Translations under genes and position numbers: made by a program
In this document: positions 16,869 to 29,000 of the stretch, one piece after another
How the letters are laid out: each line of letters opens with the position of its first letter
Numbering within the stretch: the first letter of the stretch is position 1
The notes under the pieces: generated by a model
Database searches by the model: none
What the model was told of the DNA's origin: nothing
Seen by the model: only the letters and a program-made list of their open reading frames with translations
Assembly (NCBI GenBank): GCA_003116995.1
Contig: BDSL01000008.1
Span: forward strand, 930,001-994,000
Length of the DNA stretch: 64,000 nt
Direction: 5' to 3'
DNA from: Yamagishiella unicocca
Lineage: Eukaryota; Chlorophyta; Chlorophyceae; Chlamydomonadales; Volvocaceae

Positions 16869-19800
16869 ATGAGTGCCGCCGCCGCTGGCGTCGCCGCGGC
16901 CAGACGCGTTGAAGGCGCCGAAATGCCCGCGCACATGCGGGTCGACAACGGCGGTCTGCCGCCGCCGCCGTACGCTCCCCTTGCTGGCTCCGAAACCGGT
17001 TCCTTTGCTGAGGCCACCATCACCGCTCGCCTGCCTGCCATCCTGGAGTCCATGATCCGTGACGTGGAGGTGGAAGCGGCGGCGAGGGCTCCAGCTGGGG
17101 GATGGGACGAGGAGGCCGCGCAGCAGGTGGGGCGGAAAGGAGTTTGGGACACCAATTGGGGAAGGGAGGGAGTGCGGGGAGGGTGGTCGAGAAGAGCGAG
17201 AATGTGGAGGTGGCGTGAAGCGCGGGGTCGGGCGTGTGTCGTCTTCACGGTGGATGAGGCAGGGGCCGGTCGGGTCAGTTCGAAATGGAGCGTGCCACGC
17301 AGTGCCGCTTGCTGTTGAGCAAGGGCCCACGGCGCCTGGAATACTCCCCCTCAGGGTTCCGTTCCCGTGGGCCCCACCTGATGGCCGTCCTGGCCCACCG
17401 AGTCAAGCCCTACCCACCCCACCCCAGCTTCCCCCCCTCCTCGTCCCCGCCCCGTACCACCACTCCCAGGTGGCGGCGGGTCTAGAGGAGCTGCGGGCGC
17501 TGCGGCAGTCCATGCTGGCAGACGCAACGTTGGAGCCGTTGGAGGTGGCGACCGCTTCGGAGCAGACGCGGGTGCGAGGGCGACTGGGCGCCAGCCAGCC
17601 AGCTATAGACGGAAAGGGGGTGAGGGGGTAAGGGAGCCACCAGCCGCGCTACGAGTCGTGGGTCTGTGGAAGGGAGTTGGCGGGGCTTCAATGGGCGGCG
17701 CCTGGTCCTCCCCACCCCATATTGTCTAACGGCGACGCCAGATGTACGGCCAATGGCTTTCCCGTGCACTTCACACTCTCCCGCGACCGACCCGCAGGTC
17801 CTGCTGGACTCCGCCAACGCCTGCGTGCAGCTGGCGGCCTCGCGACTGCAACCGCAGCAGCAGCCAGGCGGTGCAGCCGTGGGCCCCCGCCCCAGCTGGC
17901 TGGCTCTGCCCTGGCTGGTGGTGGAGTGCTACATGTACGCAGCCATACATGCGGCGCTGCAGGCAGGTGCAACAACGCGGCGTGCGGCCTCCGGCAACCA
18001 ACCCTAAACCGTAACAATCTGAGCCCTCCTGCCGTTCCCCCCTGGGCCCCAATCACAGCGCCAGCCTGCGCTCGCGGGCCTCGACCCCTTCAGCCGCCAG
18101 AAGGCGGCCGCCTGGATCAAGTCGGCCGCCGCGGCTTCCGACATGGCGGCGGAGGTGGAGCTGCTGGCGGGCGCCCTGAGGTCCCGCACGGGCCAAGCCC
18201 AGGACGCGAAGGCGGAGGCGCATGCAGCAGCCCTCGGGGGTATCCTGATGGCGCTGTGGGGCAACAAGGCGGACCTGTCTCTGCTGGTGAATGCGGCGGG
18301 GCTGGATGCCCAGGCGCTGTCGGGTACGGCGCCGGCGGCGCAGGACCGGGGAGACGGCGGCGACGCTGCAGCGGAGCCGTCGAGGGTAATCGTGGACCAC
18401 AGCGAGGAGGTGTGGGCGGCATTGGCGGGCCTGAGGGCCAGGCGGCTGGCGGCTGGCGGTGGCGGCAGTAGCAGCGGCGTCGGCGGCGGCGGCGTTGTGC
18501 GGGTGGACATCGTGTTGGACAACAGCGGGTTGGAGCTGTTTGCGGACTTGTGCCTGGCGGACCTGTTGATGGAGGCGGGTGGGTGGCACGGAGGCGGGTT
18601 GCGTACATGCCTGACTGGGCCGTGTGTGCTAGAGGTGTTGGTGGGTGTGATATGAAAACCCGTGGGTCGGCACTGAACGGGTGTGCTGGTGGGCAGGGCA
18701 GGGCTGGGTTTTGTGGCGGCGTGGCGCGCGAGGGTGATGTCTTGGCGGGGCTTGTGAAGCTGGGATGGGATCCGCCACCGCTCGCCGTACGCCGTACTCC
18801 TGACCAAGGTCGCCCCAGTTAGGCCCAGCGCCATGGCTCACAGGGCCCACTGCCCAATTCGGTGCCTAGGAGGCTGACACTCAGCGCCTCCTGCATATCT
18901 TCCAACGCCCACCCAACCCCCCTTCTTGTAGGTGTTGCTGACCGCGTGGTGCTGCACGGCAAGCCCATCCCCTGGTTCGTGTCCGACACGCTGGCTGCCG
19001 ACCTGGAGGGGTTGCTGAATAGCTGCGAGGAGGCGGCGCCGCCGAGTGAGCAGGTGACGCAAAACCGAGCCCGGAATGCTGGTGGTTGTGGTGGTGGTGG
19101 TGGTTGTGCCGGTGCCGGTGGTGGTGCCGGTGGTGGTGCTGGTGGTGATGCTGGTGGTGGTGCATATACACAGTGATGCTGCACATACACAGTGCAAAAA
19201 CCGTACTCGTGGCAAAGGGCGCCTCAGCCGCGGCGTCCATCGGCTCTTATTGACGGCTGCAAGTGGCGCATCGCGCCCGCCCGAACCCGCAGGTCCCTGC
19301 CGCAGCCTGGCAGCCGGTGCGGCGCCTGGCGGCCCGCTGGCGGCAGCACCTGGCCGCCGGCCGCTGGTCCTGGGCGGCGCACCCCTTCTGGTGCACGCCC
19401 GCGCCCTTCTGCTGGATGGCCGCCGCCGCGCCGGACCTGTACGGCAGCCTGGCGGGCAGCGGGCTTGTGGTGCTCAAGGGCGACCTCAACTACCGCAAGC
19501 TCACGCACGACTGCCGGTGCGTATGCGGCTGCCCCCATCCTCGACGTGCTGAACGTGCTCAATTTCTGGTATCTCATATGCGGATCTGCGCGGCGGGCTC
19601 CGAAACCCTTCCCTCGCGCCCCTTCCCCATGCCACCGTACGCGCCGCAGGTGGCCGCACACGACCCCTTTCGAAGTCGCCCTTCAGGTGCGCCAGGCAGG
19701 GTAGACCACTCGTCCCACCTCGCCAAGTGCCCTATCTTGTGTTTGGCTTAGTAACTTCAGGTTGCATGGCTACCTGAGGACGCCGTGACTTCAACGTTGC

Positions 19801-20177
19801 CTGCCGTTACTTCCCGTGCGGTAGCATGCGACCGCAGCGCTTCCAGCGACCTCGCACCCCACCGCCTGACCGCTTGTTTCCGCGACACGTGGCATACCTA
19901 CACACCGGCGTACTCTGGCGCCGAGGGTAAAAGTGGGAGCGGGATGATTGGGAATAGGGGGAGCCGTCGCCGCCCAGCCCCAACCCACCCACTGCTCCGC
20001 CGCCGTGTTATCCATGTGGCGCTGCAGGGCTTCCACCCCGCACCGCTGGTGGCACTGCGCACGCTCAAGGCGGACGTGGTGGTCGGACTGGCGGAGGGTG
20101 TAAGCGAGCAGCTTTCCGCAGCAGATCCAGACTGGCTGGTCAACGGGAAGTGGGGCATGGTGCAGGCCGCCCTGTAG
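16869..20177 (+). CDS. ARMT1: ARMT1-like DUF89 protein, 525 aa
   Basis: Exons 16869-17126, 17470-17571, 17798-17962, 18059-18578, 18932-19053, 19293-19516, 19650-19686, 20028-20177; 1578 nt with closed phases. The protein shows the DUF89/ARMT1 landmarks in order: LPAILESMIRDVE; LPWLVVECYMYAAIHA; GLDPFSRQK; the metal-site strand VDIVLDNSGLELFADL (D329, N330); VLHGKPIPWFVSDT; LKGDLNYRKLTHD (D453, N455); WPHTTPFEVAL; and the C-terminal LRTLKADVVVGL ... DWLVNGKWGMVQ. Human ARMT1 was reported as a protein-glutamate methyltransferase, while the wider DUF89 family are metal-dependent damage-control phosphatases, so the reaction here is open. The intron at 17963-18058 needs a GC donor (CAG|GCAGGT): the nearby GT breaks the frame before GLDPF. 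A TGTAA lies 39 nt after the stop. Long Ala/Gly inserts make it larger than the human protein. Confidence 0.9.
19076..19165 (+). repeat. GGT/GTGGTT-rich simple repeat in an ARMT1 intron
   Basis: A ggtggt-rich microsatellite with interspersed gtt, gcc and gat triplets begins 22 nt after the donor of exon 18932-19053 and ends near 19165. It stays open in one frame (poly-Gly), but lies outside the spliced model. Confidence 0.8.
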
Positions 20178-20215
20178 GGCACCGGATAGGCATTTGGGTG
20201 GGAGCGGTGCTGATG

Positions 20216-20220
20216 TGTAA
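20216..20220 (+). terminator. TGTAA poly(A) signal of ARMT1
   Basis: TGTAA is found 39 nt downstream of the ARMT1 stop codon on the same strand. This is the polyadenylation word used by chlorophycean algae. Confidence 0.6.
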
Positions 20221-20234
20221 CCCTGCGACTTCAT

Positions 20235-20803
20235 GTGGAACACCAGCTACCGCCGGCATACGGCGGCACCGACATACTGCGGCTGCAGTACTTCCGCAAT
20301 CTCGTGCAGGGCGGCCCCTTCCATGGCTTCCCGCGATCCTTGTCGGGCCCCTCCGGCGAATACCCGCCCATCACCCTGCGAGTGGACATGGTCGGCAGCA
20401 AGCCCTTGAAGGGTCGCCGGTGCCCGACAAAGTTGTCGCAATTGGGTCCTGTGCCCCAGCACTGTTTCGTGCGCACCACGGTCTACTTCTCGGAGGCTCC
20501 CCCGCACTCCCCCATCGCTGACCAAATCTTCCGGCCCCTCGGCCGCAGCCATCACTGCTTCGAATACGGCCTCTCGCCAGCCAAGCCCTGGCTATGCGCA
20601 TCGCCAAGCACCTGGAGGGACATCTGCAAGGGGGATACTCGCCACGGGTTCCGTGGCACCATCCAGGCCCCGCCCGCTCCTCGAGAGCGTCCCTCGAGGA
20701 GCTGCACGCGTTCGCCCAGATCAAGAGCCCCGCCGTTGTCGAGCGCTACACTGACACTACCCGGCCCAAGCGTATTCCCCGGACCCGCGCGCCGCTGTCC
20801 TAA
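20235..20803 (+). pseudogene. GC3-rich unknown coding fragment with probable frameshift
   Basis: From about 20235 a + frame with strongly GC-ending codons reads LRLQYFRNLVQGGPFHGF ... PVPQHCFVRTTVYFSEAP ... SHHCFEYGLSPAKPW, then loses its codon bias near 20590. A different + frame continues with the same bias from 20590 to a TAA at 20803: MRIAKHLEGHLQGGY ... ELHAFAQIKSPAVVERYTD. One indel, or an unrecognised splice, would join them. There is no ATG at the start and I recognise no family, so it may be a decayed gene, a transposon relic, or an assembly error in a live gene. Confidence 0.35.
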
Positions 20804-23580
20804 CAACGTCCTGGGTCGGTGGGTGGGCGTCCTCGCCAATCCAGTGGCACGCGCTTGAGCCCGCGCGTCTTCTCCTGTGCGGTTCATTCAGACTACTTTT
20901 ATTTACATCGCTATGTGCCTCTCACTGCTATCGCCACCCCTGTTCCGGACGGTACCCTGCCGTACCGTACTAACGCCGAGCATTGGAAGAGAGTGCATTC
21001 CTGGGCAAGAGGTAATTTGCAAAGGGGGCTCTGGCCCATTGTTAAAAGATTGATTTTCTTTTTTATGGTAGGCGCAAATGCGTTACCACGACTGGGTACA
21101 CGCCTGGTGTTCCGATGTGGCAGATGAACCGTTCGGTTATGAGGTGGACTTCCCGCCGCCATGCGTTGCGAACTGCCAGCCGCGGTGCTGTAAATGCACC
21201 TCTGTGGCATAAGGGACACTTTTACATGTGGATCACCAGGACGCTCGGAAAGGGATGTCGCGTACGACACTAAAGCCACATGTCGGGCGGTCTGCTCCAG
21301 CTAATAAGTCATAGAGTCTTGTACAATTGTAAGGTTAATGAACTACCGGATACCTTCAAGCACCTCCTTTCCAAGCAGTGGTCACCGCGAAAGGTCACGA
21401 AGGGTCTGCCCCGCGAAGGGGCTAAGTCGGGCTACGGGTCACACCCGTGGCAAGACACCAGTCCGTGACTTGATGGGCGCCTTTCGCTAAACGTTAAGCC
21501 ATATAAGCGAATTCGTCGTGATTGTCAGATACGTGCAAACGGCAAACGTTGAGGAACAATATTCGTAGTCGAGCTGAAGGTTGTCGAGCGGTTGCCGGTG
21601 CGCGCGATATGCAGCGGGCCGAAGCCCCCATCCACTAAGGGCGTGGCTGCAAATGGACATACATTTAACTAGCTGATGGGGAGGACAAGCTACTTGCTAG
21701 ATGGCTGCATGGGGTCACTCTTGAAATGATCGAAAGGCCGATCACGGCCGAGTGTTTTATCCAACTTTGGAGTCCCGGAGTTCCTTGTCGAATACGTAGA
21801 CTTGGCCAAAACGCAAAATTGACGATGCATGCGTGCCACATTGTGCGCGCGTCGAGCCTGGAGAATTTTAGCCGTGGCCTTCAACCGTGTCGACAGGTGG
21901 AGAAGAGCGACTTCGTGGGAGCTTCTATGCGATTAAAGCTTTCTGTCCGGAAGGAATACAGCTGCCGGCATGATCATTGGGCAAGGGCTGGCAGCTTCGA
22001 CGCATGGACGTGCGACGCTTTGACCAACGCGGATCTCTGGGTGTCTGTTGGCACCAAGACAGCAGTAAGCCAACCCTACTTGATTAGCGCATGATGAAGC
22101 GTCCCCGCTGTCGGGCGTTGCAGTCAGTCGGATGCGCTGGCGAGTGTCGCGTGGAGCTGAGCTGGCATGCGCATATTTGAGAGGTGTGACTAGTGCATTT
22201 ACATAAATTATCGGACACCTTACGATTTGACGTGGTGCTACCGGGACGTGCTGCTCGCGAGGTTTGTCGCCTCTCGGAGGACGTCTGGCCGTGGCGTTTC
22301 GCACCGCAGCTTAATGACGGTTACTTTCGTGGCATCTTAATGCCCCTGACGCAACATTGCGATAGGTTATCCACTGCGAAGGCGGATGCACCTTGCGCAA
22401 ACCGAGAACCCTAGTTGACACGTCTTCCGGACCACCACGCACGGCGAATGCTTATGACGGCTTATCCCCTTGCGCACTGGCGTGAGCTGTCGGCCTAAAT
22501 GCTGCACGGCTTTCTGTGGAGTGGCCCAAGTTAGCTGTGCGAAGATGTCGGTGACCGTGCACGTGCGAGGTGTATGTGTGCTGGCCGTGCGTGACTACTG
22601 GCACCGTGGCTGGCCGTGTGCCTGCAGTGCTGATGCATTACCGCTTCTGCCTTGAGCTTATCTGCGTTACATACATTTTTGGGACGCGATTTGTCCCAAG
22701 GGAAAAGAAGACTGTGTAATTATACATCTGGTCTCTAATCTCTGTCATGCACGACACCACTGCCCGTTTTGCTCCAACCTGCAGTGGATGCACGCCTTCC
22801 ATCGCAGCACATGCATGGTTACCGTTACCACTATTCAAACATCCACATGATAATACATTCCTAATCGTCATGCTTTCCGAGCGACATATGTGTGTCAATT
22901 TTATTGACGGGCGCCTGATGCATAAGTTGGCATTCGCGCCCATACCTTAATTGGCTTCGTTCCACGCAATACTGCGGCAGTCATCAAGTGTTGTGTGTGC
23001 CGGCTACCCAGGCATCCGTGACCACATTAAAAATCAATACGCTGCATGCCGTCCTGCCATACATGGACTCGCTAGCTCCTAGCGTTTATCAATAGGCGTA
23101 CCGATCGATGCTTCTCCTTGCAGAGGTCACTCAGTCGGTTCACGTTGGCTGGCGCCGATATAGTGCAACGTATCATCGGCGCTTACGCGAGCTGCACATG
23201 GTCGATGCATATGTTGTGCTGCGCGCTTCGATAGTTACGGACCTCAATGTATGTCAGCTGCTGGACCGTGTTACCACCGCATCCTTTAAAGTACCTGCAC
23301 CGAAAGCAAAAGTATCATATTAGACAAATCAGCGACAGAACCTTCGAGAGTCAGAGTCGCAGTGGCCCAACGATGCAATACGCGAGCGAACCACTCACTT
23401 TCCGTTGTTAATCATGGATTTTGGGCCAAAGCCAGCGAACGCGGACAAGTAGACCTCCCATTTCCACCTTTCAGGGTCGCGTGGGGGCCGGATAAGAGTT
23501 CAATCACAATCCCGTGACATGCAAGCCAGCCACCAAGGGAACAACAACGATCCGTACAAGCAACGGGTCAAATTCGTTCA
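20804..23580. other. Gene-poor, lower-GC stretch
   Basis: I found no exon chain with good splice sites here on either strand. GC is visibly lower than on its left. The only structured object noticed is the double hairpin at 21408-21448. Several frames of 60-120 codons are open, but none has preferred codons, domains or paired splice signals. Confidence 0.5.
21408..21448 (+). other. Pair of adjacent perfect hairpins
   Basis: GCCCCGCGAAGGGGC (21408-21422, 5-bp stem, 5-base loop) is followed 11 bases later by ACGGGTCACACCCGT (21434-21448, 6-bp stem, 3-base loop). They sit in an island more GC-rich than its surroundings, with related words (ggtcaccgcgaaaggtcacg) just upstream. This could be the end of a mobile element or a structured RNA; there is no further evidence. 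Confidence 0.45.
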
Positions 23581-23585
23581 TTACA
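23581..23585 (-). terminator. TGTAA poly(A) signal of the expansin-like gene
   Basis: Plus-strand ttaca at 23581-23585 is TGTAA on the minus strand, 25 nt past the stop of the expansin-like gene. Close spacing to a well-supported stop makes it credible. Confidence 0.65.
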
Positions 23586-23610
23586 GCTACTCATTACTGT
23601 CTGACAATGC

Positions 23611-25698
23611 CTACCAGTAGTCGGTGCAAGATGTACAGCGCGGTTTAAATCCTGGGAAGGCAGGTGGTCGGCAAGGAGTTAGCAAACCAGCCATGCGTTC
23701 ATGATGACGGGCCATAGATTTACTAATGAAGCTTCCCTTGCTCACACGGTATCATATTTCACCCCCAACACTACAAGAGTACTGGCATTCAACATAGTCC
23801 AGCGGCGAGTGACCCGATGTCTGCCCTTGCTTACCAGTTGCCTTGACTTCGCTCAGGTCTACGACGGCGCAGTCACCTTGGTCTCCGCCAATCACTAATA
23901 CGACGCCCTTGTCAATGGCTGAGCTAGTGCCCATGTATACATAGAGTTCGACAGCCACATGATTAACGAAAACGCCATCCGACGACTTGAATACGATAGC
24001 GCCCTGCGTTGAACAATCGACACAAAAGCAATGCGACACGGCTCTAGTGTGAAGCGAAGATCTCAGACATTATGCGTACATGGGCACTGGCTTGCAAAGG
24101 CATACCTTTGGCTGTGTCAACGCGCATTTAGCTTGTCCAAAGCTCAACATGCCGTCCATTGCACTGCCAGCCTGCACATTGTAGCTGACGTCCTGCCAAC
24201 CGGCTTTAAGGCCCCCATCATAGATTGGAGTAAAACTGCTGTTGGTAAGCTCGGGCCAGTCGCGAACAACCTCGCGTGTATCTGCGCGTCCGACGCACCG
24301 CGTAGCCCAAAAAAGCAAAAGCGAGTTATAACCGAAACAGAAATGTAGTACATATACGCTGCCATCAACTTACCCCATGTTGGCGGTTGCTCGCCAGGAG
24401 TTGGATTCGGTGCCTTGGGTGGCTGGCGGTCGGGCTGATAGTCACAAGGCACTCGGCGAAATTGCAACCCAATTACTCCCCACTTGATGTCCGCCAGCTG
24501 CAATGACGGTCATGACACCGTCAGCAAGTGGCTCAGATAAGAGCAAGTGTAGCCGTAAATTGTGCGCACCCGCTCGAAACCCCAGATAGAAATGTCGAAG
24601 TGGGGCAAATCACCACAGCACCTGCAAGTAAGCCACCCGTATTTGATAAGTGAGTCGATGCGACTCCACTTCGATTCCCTCACCCCAAACAAACATACCA
24701 TCGTTTGTTAGAGAATGCGTTATCTGGGTAGACGCAGGGGCACGTGTCGGTAATGCGAAATACTAGTGATGCATCTGGGTCATAACACGCTTGGTTCCGG
24801 TCGAGGGACTGCATCAGGATCGCGAAGCTGAGGGTTAGCCCAAACAGCATTCCAGAAGCAAACGCTTATCATAGCCTAGATCGCATTCAACTTTGTAGAT
24901 CTACCTCGCCGTAACCATCTTTAAATGTAGATGGGTAGCATTTCACCTCAAAGCAAATTCCTGTCGGAGGGGTTTAGCAGCTGTATGCAGTCAGCAACCG
25001 CTGAAAATATATTATTGTTAGAAGGCGGATAGCTTAATCGCACCGCATGAGTCTGTGTAGTCGGGAGATACGTCCGGTAAAGCTGCAACGTTCCATCCGA
25101 GTGGCTCATCTTGTCTGCGGGACGGGTAATTCACTTTTCACTTTGCGGCTGATGTGGGTCGAGGGGGAGCACATGCCTACGAAGCGAGCTGTGTGTAACG
25201 ATAGCATGCGCTTGCAGGGCCACTTACCTGATGTAGCCATAACCGCAGGAGCCCTTGTGAATCGACCATGCATCTGCATGGTCACGGGCAGCCGGAGTTT
25301 TGTTTAGGCGGTTCCCTCAGATTTGGGTACGTGTCCATCATATGTTTGGATTGGCCTAACTGGTCGTTATGGTGGTCAATCGATGTGTCGAAGCCGTCCA
25401 GACAGTAGCAATGCCCATCGCATCAAATGTCCGCCAGGGACAGATACAATAGCAGACGCGAGACAGATGTTGCAGATTGATCACGTCGACTTAGATGTAA
25501 ACATACCGTTCCCATACATCGTTGCCTGCAGGAACGGGCTTCGCGTCAACGATGGCTCGGTCGAGGGCTTTGTAAGGCTGGGGTTTAAGGTAAACTTACC
25601 CGCCCAACCTGCCAGCTTCCTTGGCCAGCGGCGAGATTCGCTACCAAGCCGAAAATAAAGGCGGCAAGCCATAAAGCTGAAGTAGATGATTTCGGCAT
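23611..25698 (-). CDS. Secreted expansin-like protein (DPBB plus C-terminal domain), 320 aa
   Basis: Eleven exons: 25698-25600, 25525-25507, 25273-25228, 25114-25044, 24960-24905, 24808-24699, 24621-24570, 24497-24374, 24281-24106, 24003-23835, 23651-23611; 963 nt, all phases closed. A signal peptide is evident (MPKSSTSALWLAAFIFGLV, cleavage after about residue 25). The double-psi beta-barrel domain follows: AWSIHKGSCGYGY, WNVAALPDV, SCGICFEVKCYP, RITDTCPCVYPDNAFSNKRW, the expansin-type HFDIS (residues 141-145) and GVIGLQFRRVPC. A Pro-rich hinge leads to a second beta domain (FTPIYDGGLKAGWQDVSYNV ... GFKPRCTSCTDYW) placed like the CBM63 domain of plant expansins. Expansins loosen walls without hydrolysis; the partner polymer in an alga is unknown. 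GC3 is clearly lower than in the housekeeping genes. Exon two is a 19-nt microexon. Confidence 0.85.
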
Positions 25699-26070
25699 GG
25701 CGCACCCGGCGTCGTCGTCGACTGCACTGTGACCCCTGCTGGTTAACACACGCCAATTTCCCTAAGAACGACTGTGCGCTCCTGTTGTCATACGCATGAA
25801 CGCGTATGCGGCCGGCGAAAAGCTGACTAAGTAAGAACTCGGTAGGGAAACAAGAGCTGTAGGCACGCCAGCAATAAATGGAGGTAATCACGAACTATGC
25901 AGCTTTACCACTAAGGTGCGTAGGATTATGTGCAGGTTATAAGCTATTTTATTGTGAACGTGCGATATAAGACATGCATGCTAAGGCTGCCTGGCGTGGA
26001 TCTCAGAAATTCAAATCGACACGATCGCGTTTCCCAGAACAGAAGATTTGCATGAGTGTGTCATACTAAT

Positions 26071-26075
26071 TTACA
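26071..26075 (-). terminator. TGTAA poly(A) signal of GPI8
   Basis: Plus-strand ttaca, TGTAA on the minus strand, lies 17 nt past the stop at 26093. It supports the choice of 26350-26093 as the last GPI8 exon. Confidence 0.6.
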
Positions 26076-26092
26076 CACACTTCAATATCTCG

Positions 26093-29000
26093 TCATGTTC
26101 GTGCAATAACAAGGCATGTATGGAAGGCCAAAAGACATATCGCAACCAAGCCGCTCCAACGGCCGGCCAGCGTCTGCCAAGTTGTGACGAAAGAGGTTAC
26201 TGGCGCTAGCATCAAATGAATATTTTCCACTTCCATTAGAACGGGCGTTTGCCGCTGAAGAAATGCAGAATCGACGTCCCAAGGTTCGTCTTGCTTAAGG
26301 TACCCCGCCATGTAGCGACCGATGTTGGTGTCACCATGATACATGGCATCCTGCGACAGCAGAAAAACTATAGGTGTAGACACATGAGGATAATGGATTG
26401 ACGACTGACCCAGTTCGGCACGCCTCGCCTCCCACAGCACGTCACACCCGGCGTCGGGCCCCACCCGAAAACCGGTTCAACAAAGTTAATCCCTGAGCCT
26501 ACCAGTTCATGCAAACAAAAAAGCTGCCCCGCGAATAAATCCATGCAGCTCCGCGAATAAATCCATGCAGCTTAAGGGCACTGCATCATTTTGCTAGCGG
26601 TTCCTACAGCCCTCACCTGTGGCCCTCGATCCGAGTCGGTCCGCACGTCAGCTACCGAACCAAAGAAATCCTTTAGCTGCACACTGCTCGGCCGTTGCAT
26701 GGCGTTGGTCATGCGGTAGGAGAAGTGTGACCTCATCAGGTCAAAACTGCGTACATGGCCGGGTACGGTGAACACAGGAGGGCGCTTCTTGCTCCGTGCT
26801 GTGCGAAGCGGGCATCATACCGTAGGAGGCTACCCAAGGTCGCTGCGGGTCCGTGCATTCCGCGGCGTATACGCTGCATACTACACGACCCCGCCACTCA
26901 ATACGCAGCGTTGGAAGTACCTAGGATATCGTCTGCATGAATCCAATGCGTCTCATACGTACCTGTACGTACTGAACAAGTCAGCGAGTGTTGCCGTGCT
27001 GCTGATGTCAATACCCTCGAAGAACGCCAGCGTTTGGTACGTGAATCGGTCGATAATCGACACGCCCAGCTCGCCATCAGTCGTATACGACAGGGACTGC
27101 TCCCCTGCAGCATTAGAAACGCAAGACGCTTATGTCCAACGCACAGGAGCAGTGCTGTTCCCTGCAGCATGTTCGGCCCTAACAGGATCGACTTCGGCAT
27201 CCAGCGGGCCGCAGCAGGGGCGTGATATTGGAAATCGATCTGCGTGAAATATGAAATATGAAATATATACCGAAATACATCGAATATATACCGAAATATA
27301 TACCGAAAACAGGTTATCGCGTAACCGGGGTAGAGCTGGTGGGCATACGGTAAATGTGGGTATTGCTTAGTGCACAAGCGAAGCGTCCCAACCTGATGCG
27401 TTACGATCAGGAGGCACAGTGCGCGTATTGTCAGTGCAGCTGACCTGTAATGCGCGGCGCGTGTACGGACGTGCCTCCTGATGTGTGTTTTAAGTATGAG
27501 CACATGTGTGTTTTAAGTATGAGCTGAGCACATGGCAACATCAACGGCAGACTGCTCTGCGGTGGCCGAACGGCTTATAATGTAAAACGTGGTCGCGCCC
27601 GCCAACTAAATTAAGGCCGACCCAGATCGGCTAACCGCATCCCATCGCTATCATCACCGATCCATAAGCGTTGGTCCCACATCGGCCAGCAGCAACAGAG
27701 GCCTTCGTGTGCGCTATCCCCAGCTGTTCATCCCCGATCCCTTCACCGTTCTCGGCAACCCGCGCTGCCGCGCGCACCCTTCTGGCTGCACGCAACGGTG
27801 ATCACATTGGGCGCGCTGACTCGTTGCAGAAGTGTCGCCGCCTCGCATGTCTCCACAATCATCAGCAGCTCACGGTACCTGCAATCCAGCCGTGCAGCGA
27901 CGCCGCCGCCGTTACGCACCTTAGCGGTACACAATTTAAACCACGACCTCAGCACAGCGTTCAAGAAACCGCATGTGATGTCCACTACCTTAGTTGGGCG
28001 CACCGTTGCTGTAGTTGCTTGCTGCCGCCCTGTTTGGCGCATCTGACCCTCTCCGCCCGCGCGCCCTCCACCCGCCACAGACCCTCCTCCATCCGCACCT
28101 TCACCTATACCTGCCCTTCACTATTAAGTGCGCCAGCACACTCACCCCCCCCCCTACCTGCCCGTCTCCGCCATCTGCGCCAGTGCGTCCGCCACGTCCT
28201 GCGCCAGCAGCTCCTCAACGTCATTAAACTTGATGAACTCATCGCCGCCGTGGCCCGACAGGTACACCAGCACGTTGGAGCCGGCGTCGGACAGCAGGCG
28301 CTTGGAGCGGGGTTCGTCGGGCGCATGGCGGCCTACGTTGAGCCGACGTGGGGCAGTGGGGCAGTGGGGTCGCCGCGCCTGCTGGGCCGCCAACAGTTGA
28401 TCGCCCCAGTTGTCCTAATTCCTCGCGAAGCAGCACTCTGGGCACGCGGCGTTTTCCTTTCCCAAGCCGCGAATGGTCCTGCCGTGCTGCCGTCCGGTCT
28501 GCTACTTCAGCTGGCGCTACTGCTGGTGCTACTGCTGGTGCTACTGCTGCGGCTAGTCCTGGAGCAGATTGCCTTCTGCACTTACTTGGCAGGCTGGTAC
28601 GCGGACTGCAGGAAAAGTTCCAGACATCGGTGCCTCGGCATTGCCCCCCTCCAGTACCGCAATCACTCACCACAGCGAACACACGCACGGCGGGTGGCTC
28701 CGGTACGCGGGTAGTTCCGTGCAATACATGGCCCCCTTTGCCCCTCCCCTTTTGCCCTCGCCACGCATATCATGCTCCTCACACACCTGTCAGCACCTGC
28801 AGAAAGTTGGAGACCGTGACCTCATAGCCACGGTAGTCAACCTCCACGTCTTGGCCGTACACGTCAAGCCGGCGGCTCTCGTTGTTGAAGAGCTGCGCCG
28901 GCAGCGGGTTGCGGGGATTGCAAGCCATGTCGTCTGAGGAGGGTATGGGCCACCAGGCGCGGAGCGCGTGGGCGGGAGGCAAGGAAGGCCATGGGTGAAG

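Noticed and set aside
21408..21448. tRNA or other standard RNA gene at the double hairpin
   Set aside because: No cloverleaf, anticodon arm or T-loop consensus; only two short stems.
26410..26498. Exon-like segment encoding INFVEPVFGWGPTPGV in the last GPI8 intron
   Set aside because: Good acceptor and donor, but it needs phase 1 while the preceding exon ends in phase 0. Direct joining of 26617 to 26350 keeps the frame and reaches a TM segment and a poly(A) signal.
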